A stretch of DNA of 9,937 bases from Bacillota bacterium (lineage in GTDB: Bacteria; Bacillota; Clostridia; Oscillospirales; JAKOTC01). The notes under the pieces are model-generated. The model was not told the DNA's origin. It did not search any database and worked only from the letters and a program-made list of their open reading frames with translations. The stretch spans positions 1 through 9,937 of the forward strand of contig JAKOTC010000234.1 in assembly GCA_029776465.1 (NCBI GenBank). The letters are read 5' to 3'. This document shows, in pieces, positions 1 through 6,839 of the stretch. Positions within the stretch are counted from its first letter, which is position 1; each line of letters starts with the position of its first letter. The position numbers and the translations under genes are program-made.

Positions 1-1435
<1,435 letters not shown>

Positions 1436-1468
1436 TTACTTATTTCCTCCTTATTATCCTTCTTCGCA

Positions 1469-1823
<355 letters not shown>

Positions 1824-1827
1824 TGGT

Positions 1828-1856
1828 ATTTTATAACACAATCCAAGAAAAATCAA
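1828..1856 (-). promoter_or_regulatory. Sigma-A-type promoter of groESL
   Basis: On the minus strand a -35 TTGATT (plus 1851-1856) and a -10 TAAAAT (plus 1828-1833) are separated by exactly 17 bp, placing the start at the edge of CIRCE. An overlapping alternative -10, TATAAA, has a poorer 15-bp spacer. Upstream of the -35, after five G residues, lie runs of A and T (plus 1862-1890) that resemble an UP-element or bent DNA. This is a sequence reading only; the start point is not measured. Confidence 0.75.
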
Positions 1857-1911
1857 GGGGGTTTTTAAAATTTTTAAATATTTTTAAGAAAAAGTACCCA
1901 ATTCCATTTCT

Positions 1912-1935
1912 GTTTTCACCTTAGTTTTCACCTTT
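1912..1935. repeat. 12-bp tandem repeat, two copies
   Basis: GTTTTCACCTTA is followed at once by GTTTTCACCTTT: two adjacent 12-bp units with 11 identical bases. It lies in AT-rich intergenic DNA behind the groESL promoter. It could be a replication-slippage product or a paired protein-binding site; nothing in the sequence decides between them. Confidence 0.6.
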
Positions 1936-2028
1936 TAATGGTAAATATTTAACACCCCCTTTATCAGGTGCAAATAATTTGTTAATTCAGCAGTCTTCCT
2001 GGAATTTTGATATTTTCAGGATATTTAA

Positions 2029-2190
2029 AATCTTGAAGGCCGTCCGGTATATGATAAAACAGCCAAACAGATCATAGATCTGGCTGCCGCCGGCGACACC
2101 GAAATTCTCATCACTTATAACAGTGAACAGCAAAATCCATCCGGATATTCAATGGAGAAGATAGGAAAATCGTCTCCACTCAACCCTTGA
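2029..2190 (+). pseudogene. Possible gene remnant (no start codon), unrecognised
   Basis: After a TAA at 2026-2028 the plus strand reads NLEGRPVYDKTAKQIIDL, then AAAGDTEILITYNSEQQNPS, and stops at a TGA at 2188-2190. Composition changes here from very AT-rich to balanced, and the predicted residues look protein-like. The only ATG in this frame comes late, at 2152, and no ribosome binding site precedes it. The pattern 'G.PV....AKQIIDLAAAGDT..LITY' is loosely like the end of an HtrA-type PDZ domain, but that is a weak impression from memory. After the TGA the same frame stays open to the TAA at 2281-2283. It may be debris of a lost gene or chance. Confidence 0.2.
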
Positions 2191-2194
2191 TTGG

Positions 2195-2282
2195 TATTGA
2201 TAATGTCCGGTTCTCCCCCCTCCCTCAGGCAGATTTCGCTGATGGGCCGCAGCGCAAACCAGTATCTGGCGAATTATCAATA
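2195..2282. repeat. Nested inverted repeat with 10-bp perfect outer arms
   Basis: The arms TATTGATAAT (2195-2204) and ATTATCAATA (2273-2282) are perfect reverse complements enclosing 68 bp. Inside, CGCTG (2237-2241) and CAGCG (2250-2254) form a second stem with an 8-nt loop, and the interior is GC-rich while the outer arms are AT-rich. The layout would suit a small structured RNA or a short mobile-element relic with terminal inverted repeats. I see no target-site duplication, transposase or obvious dedicated promoter, so the nature is open. Confidence 0.45.
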
Positions 2283-2399
2283 AGCGTTTAAGAATGTTTT
2301 TCATCCGTGCTTTCCGTTTAAAAAATAAAATGTTTTCTGTGTAGCGAGCAGCAAGCCGGACAAAATAAATCTGAAATCCCTTATTAGAAAACGGAATGC

Positions 2400-2429
2400 T
2401 TGACAAAATATCGAAAGCGATATTATAAT
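2400..2429 (+). promoter_or_regulatory. Consensus sigma-A promoter of pheST
   Basis: A perfect -35 TTGACA (2400-2405) and a perfect -10 TATAAT (2424-2429) are separated by 18 bp. This predicts transcription from about 2436, about 40 nt before the first T-box helix. The strong core fits a unit whose control is by attenuation in the leader. Confidence 0.85.
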
Positions 2430-2453
2430 GATAATATCTTTGATAATATCTTT
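2407..2453. repeat. Overlapping dyads and 12-bp tandem repeat over the pheST promoter
   Basis: Three elements overlap. AATATCG-aaag-CGATATT (2407-2424) is a perfect 7-bp inverted repeat between -35 and -10. GATATTAT-aatg-ATAATATC (2419-2438) is a perfect 8-bp inverted repeat covering the -10 box and the expected start. GATAATATCTTT is repeated exactly in tandem at 2430-2441 and 2442-2453. Together they give four ATATC/GATAT half-sites at 2408, 2419, 2434 and 2446. This looks like an operator, but AT-rich promoter DNA can produce such symmetry by chance, and no regulator is known here. Confidence 0.5.
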
Positions 2454-2478
2454 CAGCATTTAAAACTGAATACCTAAA

Positions 2479-2725
2479 CGCTGTGAAAAAGAGAGTAGGA
2501 ACAACCAAGCGGCACAGAGAGGGCGCGGAAGCTGAAAAGCGCCTCCGGGAGATTGTTTTGAAGTTCACTTTGGAGCGGTTCGATTGATAAGGTCGAAACG
2601 ATTGGGCCCCGTTACAGGCGAAGAGTCTATAAGGGTTATAAACCGGTTGGGTTTATAGCTCCGTAGAAAAATTGGGTGGTACCACGAGCGTTGCTTCGTC
2701 CCTTTGGGATGGAGCTTTTTATTTT
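2479..2725 (+). promoter_or_regulatory. T-box riboswitch sensing tRNA-Phe, leader of pheST
   Basis: This leader RNA binds tRNA-Phe directly: uncharged tRNA stabilises an antiterminator and turns pheST on, while charged tRNA leaves the terminator. Stem I closes with CGCT (2479-2482) and AGCG (2574-2577). The specifier codon is TTC (Phe) at 2564-2566, followed by the usual A, with AGAGTA on the facing strand of the loop. The distal stem GGCGC/GCGCC carries a loop containing GCTG. CCGTTA (2609-2614) fits the stem II region. Stem III is TATAAACC/GGTTTATA (2637-2657). The T-box motif TGGGTGGTACCACG is at 2673-2686; its TGGT (2677-2680) pairs with an ACCA tRNA end, matching the discriminator A of tRNA-Phe. 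Specifier, discriminator and downstream genes all agree. Confidence 0.95.
2693..2725 (+). terminator. Intrinsic terminator of the T-box leader
   Basis: GCTTCGTCCC (2693-2702) pairs along all 10 bases, including two G-U pairs, with GGGATGGAGC (2706-2715) across a TTT loop, then TTTTTATTTT follows. The antiterminator alternative pairs GCTCCGT (2658-2664) with ACGAGC (2684-2689) around the T-box, with a one-base bulge. The two structures are the on and off states of the riboswitch. Confidence 0.9.
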
Positions 2726-2744
2726 ATAACCGTGGCAACAAAAT

Positions 2745-2749
2745 GGAGG
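2745..2749 (+). promoter_or_regulatory. Ribosome binding site deciding the pheS start
   Basis: GGAGG ends 1 nt before the ATG at 2751 but 7 nt before the in-frame ATG at 2757. The second spacing is the workable one, so translation most likely begins at 2757 (MSTTAEQL) rather than 2751 (MNMSTTAEQL). Confidence 0.8.
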
Positions 2750-2756
2750 AATGAAT

Positions 2757-3785
2757 ATGTCAACGACAGCCGAGCAACTGAAAAAAGCCTTTGCCGAAAA
2801 AATGGCTCAGGCCAAATCCCTATCCGAGTTCAACGAGCTGCGCGTGGAGTTTTTAGGTAAAAAGGGCGTTTTAACCGAAGCCCTCAAAGGGCTCAAAAAC
2901 CTGCCCGAGGAGGAACGGAAGGAGACCGGCAAACAGCTGAACCTTCTGCGCGCCGAGATGGAAAACGCCATCAGCGAAAAAATCACGGCCTGCGAAGAGG
3001 CTGCCCGTGCCGAGGCCCTCTCCAAAATCGTGCCCGTCGACCTTACCATGCCCGCGGCCGAGAAACTGGGAAGCCTTCACCCGGTTACCATCATCCAGCG
3101 GGAGATTGAGGATATTTTCCGCAGTATGGGCTTTATCATCGAGGACGGTAACGAGGTGGAAACCGAGTATAACAACTTTGAAGCGGTCAATATCCCCAAG
3201 CACCACCCCGCCCGAGATATGCAGGACACCTATTATCTGGACAACGGCCAATTGCTTAAGACCCACACCTCTGCCGCTCAGAATCGCATCCTGCGCAAAT
3301 ACGGCGCCCCCTGCAAGGTGCTCTTCCCCGGCCGCTGCTTCCGCAACGAAGCGCTGGACGCCTCCCATGAAAACACCTTCCTCCAGATGGAGGGCATGAT
3401 GGTGGGCGAGGATGTCTCCATCTCCAACCTGGTCTACTTTATGAAGCTGCTGCTCACCGAGGTGTTCAAGCGGGAGGTCAAGGTCCGTCTCCGTCCCGGC
3501 TTCTTCCCCTTCGTCGAACCCGGTTTCGAACTGGACATCAGCTGCCTGATCTGCGGCGGAGAGGGCTGCCCCACCTGTAAGAATTCGGGCTGGGTGGAAC
3601 TGCTGCCCTGCGGCATGATCCATCCCAATGTCCTCACCATGGGCGGCGTGGACCCCGAGAAATACACCGGCTTCGCCTTTGGGCTGGGTCTGACCCGTCT
3701 GGTTATGATGCGGTACGGCATCAAGGATATCCGAACCCTGAACAGCGGCAATCTGAAGGCCCTGTCCCAGTTCGGAACCAAGTAA
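2757..3785 (+). CDS. pheS: Phenylalanine--tRNA ligase alpha subunit
   Basis: Catalytic subunit of the (alpha-beta)2 class II synthetase that charges tRNA-Phe with phenylalanine using ATP, in the cytoplasm. The 342-residue product has the family length. An N-terminal coiled-coil arm that contacts tRNA (about residues 5-90) precedes the catalytic domain. Visible landmarks are THTS at 169-172, motif 2 with FRNEALDASHENTF and Q.EG at about 195-213, the Phe pocket RPGFFPFVEPGFELD at about 246-260, and motif 3 GFAFGLGLTRLVMMRYGI at about 305-322. Four Cys in CxxC-x4-CxxC (263, 266, 271, 274) precede SGWVELLPCGMIHPNVL, a putative zinc knuckle. The start at 2757 is chosen by ribosome-binding-site spacing; an in-frame ATG at 2751 would add Met-Asn. 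It follows the Phe T-box leader and is 19 nt from pheT. Confidence 0.97.
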   Translation: MSTTAEQLKKAFAEKMAQAKSLSEFNELRVEFLGKKGVLTEALKGLKNLPEEERKETGKQLNLLRAEMENAISEKITACEEAARAEALSKIVPVDLTMPAAEKLGSLHPVTIIQREIEDIFRSMGFIIEDGNEVETEYNNFEAVNIPKHHPARDMQDTYYLDNGQLLKTHTSAAQNRILRKYGAPCKVLFPGRCFRNEALDASHENTFLQMEGMMVGEDVSISNLVYFMKLLLTEVFKREVKVRLRPGFFPFVEPGFELDISCLICGGEGCPTCKNSGWVELLPCGMIHPNVLTMGGVDPEKYTGFAFGLGLTRLVMMRYGIKDIRTLNSGNLKALSQFGTK

Positions 3786-3804
3786 GATAAGAGGTGAATC
3801 GCTT

Positions 3805-6183
3805 ATGAAAATATCTATGAACTGGGTCTCGGATTTCGTTGATTTAAAAGGCGTGGATCTGATTGACCTGATCGATAAACTCACCCTTACCACCGCCGAA
3901 GTGGAGGGCATCGAAGAACACGGCAAAGACATCCGGGGCATCGTGACCGCCAAGGTTTTGAAGGTGGAGGATATCCCCAAATCCAAAAAACTGCACAAGG
4001 TCGAGCTGGACGCCGGAGACAAGGGCATCCAGAACTGCGTCTGCGGCGCTCCCAATGTCCGGGAGGGCATGATCATCCCCTTCGCCATGCTGGGCGCCCA
4101 GGTGGGCGAAATCACCATTTCGCCGGTAAAGCTCTGTGGTGTGGAAAGCAGAGGAATGTGCTGCTCCGCTTACGAGCTGGGCATTTCCGCCGACCATTCC
4201 GGGCTGATGGAGCTGCCCCCCGACACCCCGCTGGGCGTGGACATCAAAGAACTTCTCCCCATTGACGACGTGGTATTTGAGATTGACAACAAATCTCTCA
4301 CCAACCGTCCAGACCTCTGGTGCCATTACGGCTTTGCCCGTGAAATCGCCGCCATCACCGGGCGCCCCCTGAAAAAGCCGGGGCTGGCGGATCTGTCGGT
4401 CTATGACAGCCTGCCCGAAGTTGCCCTTTCCATCGAAAACCCCGACCGGTGCTATCGCTATGTGGGTCTGACCATTGACCATGTCACCGTCAAGGTCTCT
4501 CCCGTTACCATGCAGATCCGCCTCTTCTATTGCGGGATGCGGGGCATCAACCTGCTGGCCGACTTGACCAACTATGTCATGCTGGAACTGGGCCAGCCCA
4601 TGCACGCCTTCGACCGGAAAAAGGTGGGGGCCATCTCGGTGAAAAACTTTGAAAAGCCCTTCGAGTTCACCACCCTGGACGGCGTCACCCGCACCATCGA
4701 CCCCGAAACCCTGATGATCTGCAGTGACGGTCAGCCCGTTGCCATTGCCGGCATCATGGGCGGCGCCAATTCGGAAATCAGTGAGGAAACCGATTCCGTC
4801 CTTTTGGAGTCGGCCAATTTCGACGGGGTGACCACCCGCAAATCCTCCGCCCGTCTGGGTCTGCGCACCGAGGCCAGCGCCCGGTATGAAAAGATGATCG
4901 ATCCCGAGCTCTGTGACCTCGCCTCCAGACGGTTTGTCCAATTGCTTTCCGAGATTGATCCGGGCATTCAGATCACCTCCCGCCTGACCGATCTGTATGT
5001 AAAAAAATATCCCTCCGTCACCCTGGAGATCACCCATTCCTATATTGAAAAATATATCGGCGAGCCCATCGCGTCGGAGGAAGTGGTCCATATCCTCACC
5101 TCCCTGGGCTTTGGCGTAACCGAAAAGGCAAGCACCTACACCGTGACAGTCCCCTCCTGGCGCAGCACCAAGGATGTGACCATTAAGGTGGATCTGATTG
5201 AGGAGATTACCCGCATCCACGGCTATAACAACATCACCCCCCGTTCCACCCTCAATCCCCTTGTTCCGGTGGTCCAGCCCCCCGTCCATGAGGCGGAATA
5301 CCGGGCCAAGCTGCTGCTGGCCGAAACCTGCGGGCTGCATGAAGTCCATTCATATATCTGGAATGACAACCATTTCAATAAAGAAGCGGGCATTCAGGCT
5401 CCCGGAAAGGTCCGCATCGTCAACGCCCTCTCCCCTGAGCAGAGCGAGCTACGCACCAGCCTGATCCCCACCCTCCTGTCAGTCGCCTCCTCCAACCGTT
5501 CCTTATCCTCCTTCGGCATCTTCGAGATCGGACGGACAGTTCCTCAGCTGGATACCGACAACCTCTGCGTTGAGAAACGGATGCTGGGCATCCTGCTGGC
5601 CGACCGCAAGCAGAGCGAAGAAACTCTCTATCTCCAGCTGCGGGATGTTCTTGCAACTCTGACCGCCGGACTGCTCAACCAAAATCCCGGCTTCACCCGC
5701 AAGACCTTCCCCGAGATGAACTGGACCCATCCGGTCAACGCCGCCGAGATTACAGTGGGAGGAAAAACCGTGGGCTATCTCTCCATGCTGGCTCCCGAAA
5801 TCGCCGCCAATATCGACAAAAAGCTTCACATTGTCTACGCCGAGATCGATTTCGAAGCGCTGGCCTCCATGGACCGCAAGCCGGTAAAATATCAGGAAAT
5901 CTCCCGCTTCCCCTCGGTGGATCTGGACCTGAACCTGTTGATGGATAAAAGGGAGACCTATGCCAAGCTGGCCGCCGAGATCGACCGCTTCGCCAGCCCC
6001 ATCCTCTCCTCTTATGAGCTGATCGACCTTTACGAGGATGAATCCCTGGGAGATAAAAAGTGCCTCACTGTCCGCTTCCATCTGTCCTCCCTGGATCACA
6101 CTCTGACCAGCGAGGAAGCCACCGCCTTCTCCGAGGGCCTTCTGACCGCCCTGGAGCCTGCCGGAATCACCCTGCGCAGATAA
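3805..6183 (+). CDS. pheT: Phenylalanine--tRNA ligase beta subunit
   Basis: Partner of PheS that binds tRNA-Phe and hydrolyses mischarged Tyr-tRNA-Phe. At 792 residues it has the normal bacterial length. Domains in order: an OB-fold tRNA-binding domain (about 40-150, with ...VCGAPNVREG and GVESRGMCCSAYELG); the B3/4 editing domain (about 205-375, with NYVMLELGQPMHAFD, GIMGGANSEI, VLLESANFD and RTEASARYEK); B5 (about 400-475, ending in DLIEEITRIHGYNNI); a core resembling a catalytic domain (about 490-690, with NALSPEQSELRTSLIP and FEIGR); and a C-terminal FDX-ACB anticodon-binding domain (about 698-792, with SRFPSVDLDLNLL). The ribosome binding site AGAGGTGA (3790-3797) is 7 nt from the ATG. 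It is co-transcribed with pheS under T-box control. A perfect hairpin begins 15 nt after the stop. I see no damage. Confidence 0.98.
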   Translation: MKISMNWVSDFVDLKGVDLIDLIDKLTLTTAEVEGIEEHGKDIRGIVTAKVLKVEDIPKSKKLHKVELDAGDKGIQNCVCGAPNVREGMIIPFAMLGAQVGEITISPVKLCGVESRGMCCSAYELGISADHSGLMELPPDTPLGVDIKELLPIDDVVFEIDNKSLTNRPDLWCHYGFAREIAAITGRPLKKPGLADLSVYDSLPEVALSIENPDRCYRYVGLTIDHVTVKVSPVTMQIRLFYCGMRGINLLADLTNYVMLELGQPMHAFDRKKVGAISVKNFEKPFEFTTLDGVTRTIDPETLMICSDGQPVAIAGIMGGANSEISEETDSVLLESANFDGVTTRKSSARLGLRTEASARYEKMIDPELCDLASRRFVQLLSEIDPGIQITSRLTDLYVKKYPSVTLEITHSYIEKYIGEPIASEEVVHILTSLGFGVTEKASTYTVTVPSWRSTKDVTIKVDLIEEITRIHGYNNITPRSTLNPLVPVVQPPVHEAEYRAKLLLAETCGLHEVHSYIWNDNHFNKEAGIQAPGKVRIVNALSPEQSELRTSLIPTLLSVASSNRSLSSFGIFEIGRTVPQLDTDNLCVEKRMLGILLADRKQSEETLYLQLRDVLATLTAGLLNQNPGFTRKTFPEMNWTHPVNAAEITVGGKTVGYLSMLAPEIAANIDKKLHIVYAEIDFEALASMDRKPVKYQEISRFPSVDLDLNLLMDKRETYAKLAAEIDRFASPILSSYELIDLYEDESLGDKKCLTVRFHLSSLDHTLTSEEATAFSEGLLTALEPAGITLRR

Positions 6184-6197
6184 ACTCTCCACGCTGA

Positions 6198-6230
6198 AAT
6201 GGCACAGCAGAACCTTTCTGCTGTGCCATT
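6198..6230 (+). terminator. Perfect 15-bp hairpin after pheT, without a T-tract
   Basis: AATGGCACAGCAGAA (6198-6212), a CCT loop and TTCTGCTGTGCCATT (6216-6230) form an unbroken 15-bp stem starting 15 nt after the pheT stop. The next bases are GATGTATCCATC on the plus strand, and the other side gives no T run on the minus strand either, so it lacks the U-tract of a classical intrinsic terminator. Its place suggests a 3' end role: weak or factor-assisted termination, or protection of the mRNA end from exonucleases. Confidence 0.6.
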
Positions 6231-6379
6231 GATGTATCCATCTTCCGACTGTCGCCCAAGAACCAACCCTTTGAAAAAAGCCTCTGTCAGCGCTATTGAA
6301 AAGCCCGCATTACCGTCCGAACAGCGAATTTGTCGGAATTTCACGGAAAAAATTCATCCGTCCAAACAGGGGAAAGGTA

Positions 6380-6408
6380 TTGCAAACCATCCGGTTAGTT
6401 GATATAAT
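6380..6408 (+). promoter_or_regulatory. Sigma-A-type promoter of the ireB-family gene
   Basis: A -35 TTGCAA (6380-6385) and a perfect -10 TATAAT (6403-6408) have a 17-bp spacer. The start would fall near 6415, about 34 nt before the ATG at 6449. It makes the small gene an independent unit. Positions 6231-6379 show no gene or clear signal. Confidence 0.75.
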
Positions 6409-6448
6409 AGTTAAAAGAGTATTTGTGAGTATTTATGGAGGTGTCAAG

Positions 6449-6703
6449 ATGCGGAACGAACATGAGCCCACGATAACCTTTGCCGTCCCCACTGAAAAAG
6501 AGAGTGAGATGAAGCAAATTCTGACCGCCGTATATGACGCCATGCTGGAAAAGGGATATAATCCGATTAATCAAATCGTAGGATATATTCTGTCGGAAGA
6601 TCCCACCTACATTACGACATATAAAAATGCCCGTACCCTCATCCGTAAGATCGACCGCGACGAGTTGCTTCGCGTGCTTGTGAAATCCTATTTAACCGAG
6701 TAA
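6449..6703 (+). CDS. ireB: IreB family regulatory phosphoprotein (UPF0297/DUF965)
   Basis: A small 84-residue soluble protein recognised by the family core [34 protein letters not shown] with LVKSYL at the end. In Enterococcus faecalis IreB is phosphorylated by the PASTA Ser/Thr kinase IreK and tunes cephalosporin resistance; it is a dimer with no catalytic motif, and its action is not fully understood. The family is called YrzL/UPF0297 in Bacillus. The N-terminus here ([15 protein letters not shown]) includes Thr residues that could be phosphorylated; that is inference. The ATG at 6449 is chosen because GGAGGTG (6437-6443) lies just upstream; longer in-frame starts from 6296 lack a site and would read through the promoter. 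It usually sits next to alaS, ruvX (yqgF) and yrzB, none of which is here. A terminator follows 8 nt after the stop. Confidence 0.93.
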   Translation: MRNEHEPTITFAVPTEKESEMKQILTAVYDAMLEKGYNPINQIVGYILSEDPTYITTYKNARTLIRKIDRDELLRVLVKSYLTE

Positions 6704-6711
6704 GCAGACCA

Positions 6712-6738
6712 GTCCTCGTCGCTGGAATCGGCGGGGAT
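6712..6738 (+). terminator. Hairpin just after the ireB-family gene, likely terminator
   Basis: CCTCGTCG (6714-6721) pairs fully, with two G-U pairs, with CGGCGGGG (6729-6736) over a 7-nt loop; T6713-A6737 and a wobble extend it. The following ATTTATTATAATTCTTT is T-rich but broken, so termination is probably partial. A stronger hairpin lies 55 nt further on. Confidence 0.6.
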
Positions 6739-6792
6739 TTATTATAATTCTTTATACGCAATGCGCACTTTTGCGGTTCTTAAATTAAAAAG

Positions 6793-6821
6793 GGCCTTCC
6801 GACTTGCAGCGTCGGAAGGCC
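6793..6821. terminator. Bidirectional intrinsic terminator between convergent genes
   Basis: GGCCTTCCGAC (6793-6803) and GTCGGAAGGCC (6811-6821) form a perfect 11-bp GC-rich stem with a 7-nt loop. On the plus strand TGATTTTATTTT follows. On the minus strand the stem is followed by CTTTTTAATTT. It can stop both the rightward ireB-family transcript and the leftward kinase transcript, whose stop codon is 19 bp away at 6840-6842. Confidence 0.9.
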
Positions 6822-6839
6822 TGATTTTATTTTGAGTTT

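Larger units (their letters stand above)
1857..2399. other. Intergenic DNA between groESL and pheST promoters, no confident gene
   Basis: This stretch separates two divergent operons. Positions 1862-2028 are very AT-rich, with A/T runs, a 12-bp tandem repeat (1912-1935) and a GATATTT direct repeat (2009-2015 and 2020-2026, 11-bp period). Positions 2029-2190 are richer in GC and hold a short open stretch without a start codon that may be a gene remnant. Positions 2195-2282 form a nested inverted repeat. Positions 2283-2399 show nothing I recognise. A minus-strand reading frame over 2149-2568 runs through the pheST promoter and the T-box stem I and is not a credible gene. Confidence 0.6.

Noticed and set aside
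2149..2568. 139-codon minus-strand reading frame
   Set aside because: It runs antisense through the pheST promoter and stem I of the T-box, has odd composition and no ribosome binding site of note. Best explained as chance.
2871..4118. Long minus-strand frame opposite pheS and pheT
   Set aside because: A shadow of GC-rich coding on the plus strand, crossing the pheS-pheT junction; its residues show no domain.
3844..5349. 501-codon minus-strand frame opposite pheT
   Set aside because: Gly/His/Asp-rich antisense translation typical of a high-GC-third-position gene read backwards; pheT is certain on the other strand.
6296..6448. N-terminal extension of the ireB-family gene
   Set aside because: The extra 51 residues would span the promoter and Shine-Dalgarno, are unlike the family, and the family length is met from 6449.
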